From the NCBI GenBank assembly GCA_902729315.2, contig LR746265.1, forward strand, positions 4,506,892 through 4,570,891: a stretch of 64,000 bases of DNA. Reading direction: 5' to 3'. Shown here in pieces: positions 10,836 to 21,130 of this stretch. Each line of letters begins with the position of its first letter. The first letter of the stretch is position 1. The DNA is from Spirodela intermedia. Taxonomy: Eukaryota; Streptophyta; Magnoliopsida; Alismatales; Araceae. The notes under the pieces are model-generated. The model had not been told where the DNA came from and did no database searches. It saw only the letters and a program-made list of their open reading frames with translations. The position numbers and the translations under genes were made by a program.

Positions 10836-12455
10836 TTAGGAAGAACGGGCATGGAGTCTCCGTTCTGCAAGCTTCTCCACCAGCTCCTCGTGCTTAGTGA
10901 GCTGCCCGGCCCTCTTCAGCACCGACAGGACCGCCTGGGAGACTCCGGTGGTGGGCTCCATGCCCTTCTCCTCCATCATCTCCCTGAACAGGCGGTAAGC
11001 CCTGTTCCAGTGCCCCATAGAGCAGAACACTGAGATGAGCACCTTATAGGTGTTGTTGTTCGCCTCCACCCCCTCCTCCTCCATCTCCCTCCTCATCCTC
11101 AGCATCATGTCCGTCGACCTCGCCCTCCCGAACAACTGCATGAGCAGGTTGTAGGTCACGGTGTTGCCTCTGCACTTCACCTCCTTCATCTTCGCGTACA
11201 GCTTGTGGGCCGCATTGACGTCGCCCAGCTTCAGCACGCATCGGAGGACGAGATTGAAGGTGGAAGCGTTCGGAGAGCACCCTCTGTAGACCATCTGGTT
11301 CAGCAGCTTCAGCGCGGCGTCGAGGTTGCCGCCGTCCCGGCAGTGAGCCTCGATGAGGAAGTTGTAGGTGATCTCGTCGGCGGCGCAGTTGAGCCGCTTC
11401 ATCTGGTTGTACACCTCCAGAGCCTTCTGCGTGCGGCCGGCTTTCACGTGGACCCTCATCAGGCTGTTGAAGGTGGCGGAGTTGGGGACGCAGCCGCCGT
11501 CGATCATCTCGATCAGGACCTCGTTCGCGCGGTTGACCTGGCTCGCCCTGCACAGCGCGTCGATCAGGACGCTGTAGGTGTAGACATTGGGGCGGATCCC
11601 CTTCTCTCGCATCTCCCTGATCACCCGCTCCGCTTCGTCGATGCGGCGAGCTCGGCACCAGGCATGGACCAGGCTAGTGTAGGTCACCACGTCCGGCTGA
11701 AACCGGTGGCTGACGGCGTCGAAGAAGGCCTGCGCATCGGCGGCGCGCCGCTTCTTGGATAGCACGGAGATGAGGACGGAGAAGGCGACGAGGTCCGGGG
11801 GGCAGCCGTAGTCGTCCATGCGGTGGAAGACATGGGCAGCCTCGGCTGTGAGGCCCGCCCTCGCGTAGCGGCGGATGATGGCGGAGAATGTGCGGAGGGT
11901 GGGCTGAATCCCACGGGAACGCATGGCGTCGAGGAGGCGCCATATCAGGTCGAAGTGGCGGAGCTTCCCGGCGAGGTCGATCATCGCGTCGAAGGGTTCG
12001 GCCGCAGTGGACTCGGCGGCGGCGGGGGAGGAGAGCCACCAGTTGAAGAAGGCCAAGGTCTGGGGGAAGGGGATCCCATGGCGGGGAGCGGCGCACTGGT
12101 GGATAACGTGGTGGACCAGGACAGAGGAGACGGCTGAAGGCCGAGAGATTAGGGAAAAAGAGGAAGACAGGGAAGGGATGACGTAATCGAAGGGGATCCC
12201 AGCAGCAGACGCCACAGTAGTGGGGTTCCTCCGGCCGTGATCCTTGATCAGAGCGTGGAATTTCTCGTGGAGGACCCTGTCGGAGGCGGAAACGTTGGAG
12301 CTGGGGGTTCCGCCGGCGGCTTCGATCTCGGCAGAAGTCGGAACTGATGACGAACCAGAGGAGCAGAGGGGCCTAAGAAGGAGAAACTGGGAAGAAATCG
12401 AAGAACCGGTAGAGGAAAGACGATAAGAACAGGCTCCCCGAGCTGGACTGGCCAT
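10836..12455 (-). CDS. P-class pentatricopeptide repeat protein, intronless, probably mitochondrial
   Basis: This is an organelle RNA-binding protein of 539 residues in a single exon. The start ATG is the first in frame and opens a serine- and arginine-rich, acid-poor N-terminus of about 50 residues typical of a mitochondrial or plastid presequence. From about residue 150 to the end there are roughly ten 35-residue PPR motifs of the plain P type (for example VVTYTSLVHAWCRARRIDEA and PNVYTYSVLIDALCRASQVN). There is no E, DYW, SMR or LAGLIDADG extension. P-class proteins stabilise, splice or help translate specific organelle transcripts; the target cannot be read here. From memory it resembles the Arabidopsis At1g20300 type in length and order, but that needs a search. 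Codons are strongly GC3-rich. Confidence 0.92.
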   Translation of the reverse strand: MASPARGACSYRLSSTGSSISSQFLLLRPLCSSGSSSVPTSAEIEAAGGTPSSNVSASDRVLHEKFHALIKDHGRRNPTTVASAAGIPFDYVIPSLSSSFSLISRPSAVSSVLVHHVIHQCAAPRHGIPFPQTLAFFNWWLSSPAAAESTAAEPFDAMIDLAGKLRHFDLIWRLLDAMRSRGIQPTLRTFSAIIRRYARAGLTAEAAHVFHRMDDYGCPPDLVAFSVLISVLSKKRRAADAQAFFDAVSHRFQPDVVTYTSLVHAWCRARRIDEAERVIREMREKGIRPNVYTYSVLIDALCRASQVNRANEVLIEMIDGGCVPNSATFNSLMRVHVKAGRTQKALEVYNQMKRLNCAADEITYNFLIEAHCRDGGNLDAALKLLNQMVYRGCSPNASTFNLVLRCVLKLGDVNAAHKLYAKMKEVKCRGNTVTYNLLMQLFGRARSTDMMLRMRREMEEEGVEANNNTYKVLISVFCSMGHWNRAYRLFREMMEEKGMEPTTGVSQAVLSVLKRAGQLTKHEELVEKLAERRLHARSS

Positions 12456-12608
12456 GCCTGCAGAGGACCACCGGCGGTGCTCTGGGTTTTACCGGCGACC
12501 GCTCTCGTAGGGTTTTGCCGCCGCCACTGTCCTGCTGGAACGACGAGAGAAGTCCTCACCGAAGAGGACGCCTCCTCAAAGTCGGCTCCGAACAAGGACT
12601 ATTCGGAC

Positions 12609-12621
12609 TGGGCTCAGCCCA
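12609..12621. promoter_or_regulatory. Inverted site-II (TGGGCY) pair upstream of the PPR gene
   Basis: The sequence TGGGCTCAGCCCA is a perfect palindrome of two TGGGCT elements, about 155 bases upstream of the PPR ATG. Site II (TGGGCY) motifs bind TCP factors and are common in promoters of plant genes for organelle proteins. The assignment rests on motif and position only. Confidence 0.45.
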
Positions 12622-13039
12622 TCATTCGAAAGGACCTGGGAATTACAGACCGGCCCGGACCACATACGTGTCCGACTCAGAGCCCTGGGCCGTTGACCGA
12701 GCTCGATCATCTTAGTCGCTGAGTTGACTGATACTGAACGTGATGCTTTGGATTGAAGGAAAAGGCGTGTCTGGGTCCTCCGACGTGGGAGGAGAGCGGT
12801 CCGACGTGGAACGGGACGACAGCGGCTCTGGGGAAACGAAAAGACGTCCGTTAAATATTATGAGCTTTTACCAGAGAAAAGAATATGACAATAGAACGGA
12901 CCATTTTGTGGGGCCTATTCGCCAGGTTAATGGAATGAAAGGTCATGAGCCTAGACGGCTGAGGGAAGATGAGCCACACGCGGACGTGTCAGGGTCCAAC
13001 GTTACAGTAGCTGGTTGGCACCTTGTCTTAGCTCATGTC

Positions 13040-13041
<2 letters not shown>

Positions 13042-13086
<45 letters not shown>
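13042..13086. repeat. (CT)n microsatellite
   Basis: About 22 CT units, roughly 235 bases upstream of the probable start of the plus-strand gene at 13319, so it may lie in its promoter or 5' UTR. Confidence 0.95.
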
Positions 13087-13088
<2 letters not shown>

Positions 13089-13318
13089 GGGGCGAAGGTT
13101 TCGTGCCGTCTGCACCGAACAAGTGACAGCAACACGGCTCTGGAGAATATAAGATGGGAGTGGAATGGTAGGAGGAAGGGGAGATCTCAAGGGGATGGCT
13201 TAACCAGGCGGTCAGCGGGGGAGTGGTAGCTCGGAATGGTCGTTTCGTGAGGGGCATGTCAAAGAGGAAGCAGGAGGGGCCGCAGGGAGCGAAGCGATCG
13301 ACTTGGAAGATGAAGAAG

Positions 13319-13551
13319 ATGGCGGCGATCCAGAATCAGGGGAGCAAGGAGAGGAAACGGCCTCCATCTCCGCCACCGCCGCCACCGTCGAGGTCCCCAT
13401 CCTTGACGAGGATGCCCAGACAGGCCCCTGTCATCAGCGTGACCAGGGACGAGATCGAGAGCTTCTGGCGGCGGAAGAGGATGGAGGAGGAAGACCACCT
13501 TCTCGCCGCCCTCAAGGCCGCCGCCAGGATCAGGGCCCGTAACCTCAAGGT

Positions 13552-13597
<46 letters not shown>

Positions 13598-14301
13598 ATC
13601 ACAGATCACGATAATCCAAGAGCAAAACCTGCGATTATAAGCAGTACGAAGTATCAAGCTGTTGGGATGTGATTGCTTTTTCGGTCTGATGATCTTCAGG
13701 AAGAAGACTACAAACTCTTCGAGGCGTCGCTCGAGGGGATCCTCACCAGCGGCTGCGACAGCAAGAACTGCGCCGCCAACCAGGAAGCCCCGAAGAAGGG
13801 CAAGGAGCTTGGAGCGGTCATCAGAGATTGGTAAGCTCTCGTCCCCGAGCCCCAGATTCTCGGTAGGCAAACCAGGGAGGCGATCACGCCGCCGCCTCCC
13901 AAGATGACGTCTTTCGTCAGCCTGCCCTTCGCGTTACCCTGTGTTCGTCATCAATCTTTATCTTCTTCAAGCAAGCCCCCGTGGCGGATAGAGATGACCG
14001 TCGTCTTCCTCCTCTCTGCCCCTCTAAATATTCCGACAATGACAACCTCCTACCCTTCTTCCTCGCAATCACAGAGAAAGAGAAAGAGAAAGAGATAGAG
14101 GGTTTTATATACATGGAATTCTCTTTGGGGATGCGTAGGTGGACGAAGAGCAAATACGCGTATCTGAACCAGCCGGCGGTCCAGTCGATGGAGGCGGAAG
14201 CGGCACGCCACCGGGCCACCACTTTCACCCCCAGCTCTTACTTCTGGGCCACCGGCGCCGTCCCCGCGCCGAGGCCCCCACCGGCTCTCGGAGTTTTCTA
14301 A
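13319..14301 (+). CDS. Small conserved-looking protein of unknown function, three exons
   Basis: I do not recognise a named family. Exons 13319-13549, 13700-13830 and 14139-14301 join through GT-AG introns in matching phases to give 174 residues. The protein has a basic, proline-rich N-terminus, a charged helical block (RDEIESFWRRKRMEEEDHLL, then alanine- and arginine-rich) and an acidic-amphipathic segment (EEDYKLFEASLEG). A C-terminal block begins DWWTKSKYAYLNQPAV and ends in a proline-rich tail. No signal peptide or membrane segment is evident. The first in-frame ATG is upstream at 13256 and another is at 13307; I preferred 13319 (MAAIQNQ) because it lies in good context, but any could be used. 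Intron 1 begins with a CT repeat a few bases after the donor. The aromatic C-terminal block looks conserved, and the correct phasing over three exons argues for a real gene. Confidence 0.7.
13555..13589. repeat. (CT)n microsatellite at the 5' end of an intron
   Basis: About 17 CT units starting five bases after the donor GT of intron 1 in the unnamed gene. Confidence 0.93.
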
Positions 14302-15719
14302 TACGATGCGCGGAAATGGCTGCTCTCCCGCAGTTCGGGGAGGTCCTTGATCGATTTGGTGTGCAGTTGTGTATAATCCAGGTCAAAAGACCCGTTCCAG
14401 CCCTGCCTTCTGCATGTCGTGTGGACATTTCTCTTCCCTAAATATGTTTGACTCCGTCGGATTATCCGCCGCCATGGTTTACTTCCCTCCGAGATTCGTT
14501 CAAAGTGGCACGTAAGATCAGGAAAATTAAAAACTTGGGCCGATTTGACTTCCCTTCTACGGCAAAAGGGCGATGAATCCTATGAGCGAGATGCCGCCAA
14601 TTGAACTACTGGAAGGATAATTCAAAGAAAAAACTGCTGCCCGCGATAATTGATCTCCAAAACTAGGGAGAAATCTGCAAGAACCAATTACACTCCCATT
14701 AGCTATGATTGGCAAAGATGCCTCCATGTTCATCAGCTTTAGATCTCTCCTATTCACCCAATTACACTCATTCGGACAAGATCCACAGGCCGATCAGGTA
14801 AACCACTCTGAAGTCAGACACTAGAAAGCAAGTGTTCTGTCGCGTTGACTTGAGCAACACAAGATCCATGATTCCTCTTGTGAATGCCAAGGAATCTTCG
14901 CGCAAGAAAAAGTAAAGAAGATGAGCAATCTAGAAAAAATAAAACTGACTTCCCCGGAAAGATGAAGCCAACGATGCATGGGTAAGCAGCCGCGACGAAG
15001 ACAGAAAAATCACCCTAAATACCAGCTCGCGAAGAAATTTTCATGGTTTCTCTCCTTGATGTTATCAGATGGTGAAGGGAGGAAAGAAAAAAGGAACTCT
15101 CCCATTCATCTCTTCCAAGATCGCTCACAAGTTCACTTAAATCACAACCAGGCAAAATATCTGTTCTTCCATTTGACCCTCGTCTTATTGGCTTCGTCGT
15201 AATAGGGATTGAAGACTGCTTGGCCGCGCTATGAATCATAATGATCGATTCTGTCAGTAATTTTGGTTCAAGAAAAAAAGCCCTGCATCCGTGTAGTCTA
15301 CAACAATCGTTAAGACATCCGTGTGAACTCAAATGCATTGCATTAAGACAGATGAATGAAGGTAGGCCCAGTGTTTGCGTCCCCCAATGTTAATGACTCA
15401 GAGAGAGAGATCACTCGTCCGACGGAAGAACAATGACGACGAGGAGGACGACAAGGACGCATACCTCCTTGAGATCATCCCCGCGGTTCAGAGGATGATC
15501 CATACCATGCTTAACTGGAAGGCTACAGTTTACATCTGGATCTGAGAACCCATCTGAAGAACCTTTCATTCCACAAGAAAACTAAGCGGCCAAAAGCCAT
15601 GTAGCAAGGACGACCTCAGACTGACCCAATACGTATGATTTTGCAGACTATGAGCACAACACGACGTTCCACTCAGTCAACAAGGCTTCAAAGCTTCAAA
15701 GCTTCTTCCTAGGCGGCGA
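14302..15719. other. Intergenic region, nothing recognised
   Basis: The ends should be the 3' flanks of the two convergent genes (unnamed gene on plus, At4g08330-like gene on minus). Open frames between are short and AT-rich with no recognisable product. Confidence 0.5.
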
Positions 15720-16260
15720 CTACGGGAGGACCCTGAGGGCCTTGGTCTTAAAACGGTACCTAGGCGCCCGGGGGATGACTTGGCTGGGACCGAATCCGTA
15801 CTGGCCGTTCCCCTGCATCATGGGCGGGCCGTCGTCGTAGATGTGGCCGACGACGGCACCGCAGGGGGAGCACTGAAGCCTGGTGCGCGTGCGATGGATG
15901 CCCCAGTAGTCGATGGTCTCGAAGAAGGGCCGGATCTTGTCTTCCTTGGTCAGCCGTAGCTTCGACTCGTCGGCCCAGGAGAAGGACAGCGACCCCTTGT
16001 TCCCGGCCTCGAAGTAGGTTTCCGGCGGATAGAGGTAGGCGGAGCTCAGATTCAGGTCCGCCCCGCACTTCACACACCTGATCGCCCATCTCATCCCATA
16101 TAGTTATCGAAGATTTTCACGATACAATCGGGAGGAGAATCAATTACGAAGACGAGGGGAATGAAAAATCCCGGAAAATGATCATCTTCAGCCACGGCGA
16201 GGAAGACAACGGTAGGAACGGGGGTGAAGAGGTTACCTACCTGTAGGTGGAGGAGGCCAT
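15720..16260 (-). CDS. At4g08330-like small zinc-ribbon-type protein
   Basis: The protein has 125 residues in two exons on the minus strand, 16260-16241 (only 20 bp, coding MASSTYR) and 16077-15720, joined at a GT-AG intron that splits an Arg codon. Two Cys pairs, CVKCGADLNLSS near the start and CSPCGAVVGHIYDD in the middle, are spaced like a zinc ribbon of the Yippee/MSS4 kind. The block DYWGIHRTRTRLQCSPCG matches my memory of the plant family annotated as uncharacterised protein At4g08330, chloroplastic. No clear transit peptide is visible, and its role is unknown. The basic tail (PRYRFKTKALRV) is also typical of relatives. The very short first exon is easily missed by gene finders, which may instead start at MRWAIRC inside the intron. 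Confidence 0.85.
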
Positions 16261-16914
16261 GGCGATGCCTCGGGACCGTGTGGGTACGTCAAGACAGGCA
16301 GAGGGAGAACAGATGCAAGGCGGGGTGTTTTCTTCTTGTTCCCCTCTCCCTCCTGCCCGCTAAAGGGTTCGGCTTTCGATGGGTCGTCGGCGGCGGCGAT
16401 CTCGGACTTTGACCACGCGATGCCGTTTGCCGGGGGAACAGGGGAAAAGGGGCTCGGCGTTGGGGAATTTCCTTGTGGCAAAATAAAATAAATAAATAAA
16501 TAAATAAAAGAAACGTCAGGGCCAGATCTTGTGGGATATCTGGAATTCTAATTTTACAATAAAATAAAATATACGCAATTTATGAATAAAATAATATCCC
16601 CAAACCCGAGCCAGCTCACCAGCATTTTCCAACACGGGTATATCGATAATTAACAAAAGCGGCGGGACGGTTTACAATTTTAAAGATCAGAGCCGTTCCC
16701 TAAAAATTTTTCGCTCCTGCAGAACTCTGTTTTCCTTACAACATCCACGCTGCTATTAATGGGAAGAAAGAAAAAAATGGCATCTGGGATGACTTTTCCC
16801 AAGAATATGGCGTAAAAATGTCATCTTCAGAACCAGACCAACGCAGTGTTGCTTACCAGATATGGCATGCATGCATTCCATGGAAGAGCGAGCGTCATTC
16901 TGGTGTGGCGGCAG
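16261..16914. other. Intergenic region between two minus-strand genes
   Basis: The left part is upstream of the At4g08330-like gene. An AAAT-type tetranucleotide repeat lies near 16480-16508. The AT-rich right part is the 3' flank of the LYR-motif gene. No gene seen. Confidence 0.5.
16480..16508. repeat. (AAAT)n microsatellite
   Basis: About six to seven AAAT/AATA units in intergenic DNA. Confidence 0.85.
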
Positions 16915-17256
16915 CTAGGCGTGGCGCTGCTGCATCTCCAGCATCTCCTTCAGGCCTTTCAACCTCTGGTTCCCTTCGCTGATCAAGAAACGAATCTTCT
17001 GCGCACCATCGGCGTGCCGATTCCTCTCCATCTCCTCCCTGATGCTGTTCCTCAGTTCAGCTGAAAACATGTCCCCACGGTTCAGCAGCCGAGGTCTGTC
17101 CGTTCCTCGGGCGAGACAAACGGGGGCGAATTTAGAAATTTTCTCTTCACCTCTGGCATGAGGAGGAGCCATGCGAGCAGCTCTCAGAGCCTCCCTGTAC
17201 AGTTTCAGCACTCGCGCCCGTACTATGAAAGCTTGCAAGTCCAAGGCGAGGACCAT
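16915..17256 (-). CDS. LYRM2: LYR motif-containing protein 2-like
   Basis: This is a small mitochondrial-type LYR protein of 83 residues in two minus-strand exons, 17256-17151 and 17060-16915, with a 90-bp GT-AG intron. The LYR motif is in VLKLYREALRAAR (residues about 18-30) and is followed by the arginine- and glutamate-rich helix ELRNSIREEMERNRH. It also has the family signature KIRFLISEGNQRLKGLKEML. LYRM proteins act as assembly factors or subunits for respiratory complexes and Fe-S proteins; LYRM2 relatives have been linked to complex I. The ATG at 17256 gives MVLALDLQAF, close to the start of relatives, although the frame is open a little further upstream. A non-canonical read-through of the intron would add about 30 residues in frame, so automatic annotation may miss the splice. 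Confidence 0.88.
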   Translation of the reverse strand: MVLALDLQAFIVRARVLKLYREALRAARMAPPHARGEEKISKFAPVCLARGTDRPRLLNRGDMFSAELRNSIREEMERNRHADGAQKIRFLISEGNQRLKGLKEMLEMQQRHA

Positions 17257-19732
17257 GACGTCACAGTTGACAGACGAAATTACGATATTTTTCTGGCAAG
17301 AAAGTGATAAAGTAGTTCTAAGACAGATCAAATGCATGGCATCTCAGAATCTTAAGCAGCAAATCAAATACAAATGGATCGGTGAGGAAGCCCAAGGTGC
17401 TCTACAGTTTCATCTCCTTCTCTTCTGCAAGTAACCAGGCAACTGCATGCATTACGGCTGCTTAGAAGATGATCCATGAGAAAGTGAAGAACCACAATTT
17501 TCTAAGAGAGATGGGGTTCAGTGGCTTCCCATCCAGAGAGACCACTGAAAGTGATTATGAGGACAATATCTTCTCTGAGATGTTCAGCAGGATCTACCCC
17601 CACCCAGAACAACTTCCTCTTCAGAGGATGGAGCACACCTCTCTGCCTCCATCATCTCCCCAAATCACGCCTCAGCAGACAGAAAGAGAAACGGGGCATG
17701 CTCTGCCATACGAGGAAGACAGAAACTTGAAAGAAAAAGCGCAGATGAGAGGAAATAGAAGACAATTGGCGCCCAGTCTCCCTTAGAAAGTTGAGATAAA
17801 ATTCCCTGCAAACAAGACAGTACCAGTGCCTGATATATGGCAATGGACTTACACTTACGAAGCACTGAGCCGTCATTCATCATATGTAGCTCCCCTTCCT
17901 TGGTCGCTTATAACTCCGGTGAATTGTCTATGGTTAAATAACGTGCACAGTTGACCTAGTTCTGACCGTCCTCTGAAATAATATCCGCTGAAATCCAATC
18001 GATTTATTCAATAGTAATACAATTGTTGGAAACAAATGGTCAAACCCAAGTTTGAGCACTACCCAATTTCGCATTTTGGGCAGACATTTGAGCACTTCTC
18101 ACAGCCATGGATAGGGGGATCCCGGTGCCCAAGTGCCACATGAGACGACATTAAAAATCCAAAAGTCAACCCACTTCGGTGCAGCACAGATCCTAGACTT
18201 TTTTCACCTGCATAATCTTTAAGGATGTAGAATCAAAGAATGGGGGGATGACATCATGAAGCCCAGAAAGACCCAGAAAGGAATTCAAGGATGCGGACAT
18301 TTCCCCGACTACTCCAGAGATTCTGAAGAAAATATTTCGAATAAATCTGAAAATTTTACAGTTACCCGCATTCCAATGTGTCCCACAAGAAGGTAGGCGT
18401 CGATTTGCCGTCAATTAACCTATGAGTTCTCCAAGACAACGGGAATAAAACCCACCCAGTTCGTTCCAGGTTCCCTCCATAGAAAACAAACTGTAGAATA
18501 TGAGGCATCAGAATGCGACTCGGTAAACGAACGCCTCCCCTGATATCTTCCGACAACGCGCAAGGATCAACGCCCGCCTGGTCCCAAAACAAAGGGCTAT
18601 TTGCTGGACTAGATAGCAAGGTAGGAAGTTGACCAAACCCCAGCAGAGCTGTGCCCTAAAGCGAACCTTGCCAAATTGAGAGTAAATCCCAAGGAAACGA
18701 ATAGATGGCACAGAGCCAAGTCCCTGCCGGAGATTGTGGAGGTGCAGCACGAGAAGGGTTCGCCATCAAGCATCGCCAAGAAGACAATGAGGGAGCCAGG
18801 AGGGGAGGCGGAGACCGAGAGCGTACCACACTTGGTTATCCAAATGGGAGAGCTCGTCAGAAGCGCAGCGACACGGGCACGGCCGGTGCGAGAGGAGCTG
18901 ATTCGCGGCGACAGCAACCACGATCGCAGGAAGATCCGGGGAAAACCCAACAGAGGAGTGCACGAATGGAAGATCAGCCGCGCGTAGGCAGTTCATCCCA
19001 TGGCCCGTCCGAGTCGGGAGAGGGAGAAAGATTCGCGCTTTATTATATAAACCCACCCAAATCGCGGTGAAGAGGCTCCTTCGCGGTTCCATGGATGATT
19101 TACATGCCCGGTTTCATTCGTTAAACTAGTGACTTAATTCAATAAATGCCGCAAAAATGTTAGCAATATTTTAATCCCACCGAAATTGACTAGGAGAAAC
19201 GTGTCTATGTTTTTCAGGATGCCTTAATCCATCAACCCGCTTCGTCAGAAAAACGAAAAAAATAGACGTCTGAGGTAAAAAAAATTATCGAGATTAATTC
19301 GCAGAGGACGCTCTGCGAGGGGGAAAGTCAAACTCGGCACCTGCAGTGGTTATGGAAGGCTGTACACGCAGTCGGCAACGGGAAGGAAAGGCGTCCAAGC
19401 GGACGGCCTCCACGTTCAAAACACGCTCCTGGGCCCGGAAGTAGCTGGGAAGATGGTGGTTTAAGGTCGTCATCGTTCTCTGATCGTCAATTCCCACGCA
19501 GCCTATCTCCCCCTTTTTCTCCCCCTCTTCCTGGCACCGCCCTCTTCTTCTTCCTCCTGCCAGGCATCTCCCGTAGGGTTCCTCGTCTTCTTCTTCTTCT
19601 TCTTTTGTTCCCCCCTCCTCTCTCTCTCTCTCCCTCGACACCAGCGACTCCTGTCTTGCACAGATCTACGTGAAAGATCGCCTTTTGGCTGGAAGTTTGA
19701 AATCTCCGCTTTGTCTGTTTCTGCGCCTTCTG
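17257..19732. other. Intergenic region, no gene supported
   Basis: Several overlapping open frames occur around 18500-19070 on both strands, but none has recognisable homology and they shadow each other. Part of 17257-19000 could be 5' UTR with introns of the LYRM2-like gene. The CT-rich stretch near 19617-19635 is probably the 5' UTR of the next plus-strand gene. Confidence 0.45.
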
Positions 19733-20440
19733 ATGGAGAAGCCACCGCTGAAAGCAGCGAAGGGTAACCAGCTCCTCAAGTTCTTGCCGAGGGCCACCTC
19801 CTTCTCCGTCCCCAACCTGGCCTACAGCCCTGGCAGGGAGAAGATTCACACGCGCAGGGGCTTCTCCGGCCCGATAGTGCCCATGTTCCCGGCGGAAGCG
19901 GGAAGAAAGCCCCCCGGCCGGGACTACGAGACTCCCGAGCCCTCGTCCCCGAAGGTCTCCTGCATCGGTCAGATCAAACACAAGAAGAAGATTTGCAGGT
20001 TGAAGAGGTCCCCCTCGTCGCGGAAGGACCAGAAGCCGCGGTTCAGTATTAGCAGGATATTCCGAATCAAGTCAAGATCGGGCGGGCGCAGCGACGGTGC
20101 CGGGCCGACGCCGAAAGCCACGAAGCCTCCGCTAGCACCGAACAGGGCGCCGCCGCCGCCGCTGGGCCAGATGAGGAGATTCGCAAGCGGTCGCGACTCG
20201 TTGGGCAATTTCGACTGGAGATCACAACGAGTGGCGACGGACGAGACGGCGGAGGACCCCTGGGACGACTACACGTCCGGCCGAGAGAGCGACGACGACG
20301 ACGACGACGACGGGGCGAAGATTCCCCACTCCGCTCCCATGGCGGTGGGCGGCGCCGCTGCCGCCTTGGAGCCGAGGAAGGAGACGACCCTCTGGAGAAA
20401 GAGGACCATGACTCCACTCAGACCTCTGAAAATCGGGTGA
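19733..20440 (+). CDS. Syringolide-induced protein 14-1-1-like
   Basis: The protein has 235 residues in a single exon. The frame is open upstream, but relatives begin with MEKP at this ATG. Diagnostic blocks recalled from the soybean syringolide-induced 14-1-1 family are present in order. They are the lysine-rich start with LLKFLPRATSFSVPNLAYSPGR, the RRGFSGPIVPMFPAEAG block, the PEPSSPKVSCIGQIKHKKK block near the middle, and a basic serine-rich FSISRIFRIKSR segment. The C-terminal half is low-complexity, with a run of eight Asp near residue 196 and a final basic TPLRPLKIG. There is no membrane segment or enzyme motif. The family is induced by defence elicitors in soybean, and biochemical function is unknown. 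It is probably nuclear or membrane-associated given the basic patches, but that is inference. Confidence 0.82.
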   Translation: MEKPPLKAAKGNQLLKFLPRATSFSVPNLAYSPGREKIHTRRGFSGPIVPMFPAEAGRKPPGRDYETPEPSSPKVSCIGQIKHKKKICRLKRSPSSRKDQKPRFSISRIFRIKSRSGGRSDGAGPTPKATKPPLAPNRAPPPPLGQMRRFASGRDSLGNFDWRSQRVATDETAEDPWDDYTSGRESDDDDDDDGAKIPHSAPMAVGGAAAALEPRKETTLWRKRTMTPLRPLKIG

Positions 20441-21130
20441 ACGATCCCTCATCATCATCCGTCCTTCCTCTTCCTCCCCCCCCGGGCCCATGTGTTAATT
20501 TCCAGCTCTTCAGCTCAAGAAAATTCTGTAGATTCAGTTCGATCAATAGAAATCATCATTTTTTCGGTAGAACGACGAACAGTAGAGACGACGCGCATAT
20601 AATAATAATAATAATCGTCGTCGTCATTATCATACACGCATTAAGTTGACGGTATCCAGTACGCGAGGATCATGTTACTGATACGGCATGAAAATCGTTG
20701 ATTGCGCCGGCAAGTGCGAGAGGTGGGAGGGAAGCTTCAACTGCGCGTCCCATGCCGTCCCGGGCTGAGCTACCTGATGTCGACTCTCGATCCCACGACT
20801 CCTCAGGATGAGAGATGATCTTCGCTGTCCCGCTTTGGCAATCGTTCGGGCGGAATTTATGACGAGGACCGGACTTCTGTCAGAATTAATTGATTACACC
20901 TACCATTGACCTGGGCATCTGCAGTCGGGCAGGAGAGGGGTCTGACCCTGCGCGGCCATGGTGAGGAGGCTTCTCATGGTGGAAATGTCGCCGCAGTTCT
21001 TCTTCCCCTCTTTCACAGTCAGGTCAGGTAGCCGGAGAGTGCTCCAGAGGAGAACCAGGAAGGGGCCCGCTCTGCCGTTATGGCGGCGCCGAGGGACTCG
21101 CAGACGGCCAGGGCCAGCGGTTCCGCCGTA
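20441..21130. other. Intergenic region between convergent genes
   Basis: The 3' flanks of the syringolide-induced-like gene and the second PPR gene. A short ATA/ATC-rich tract lies near 20599-20632. No gene seen. Confidence 0.5.

Larger units (their letters stand above)
12456..13318. other. Divergent intergenic region between the PPR gene and the unnamed gene at 13319
   Basis: This stretch of about 860 bp should hold the promoters of both flanking genes. It contains the site-II palindrome at 12609 and a long CT microsatellite at 13042-13086. I see no coding frame with support. Confidence 0.5.

Noticed and set aside
15720-16094. Alternative start MRWAIRC for the At4g08330-like gene
   Set aside because: The first five residues lie in the intron; the upstream 20-bp exon fits splice signals and phase and gives a more family-like N-terminus.
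18609-19070. Three mutually overlapping frames on both strands
   Set aside because: They shadow each other, with no homology or splice structure; more likely leader or intergenic sequence.
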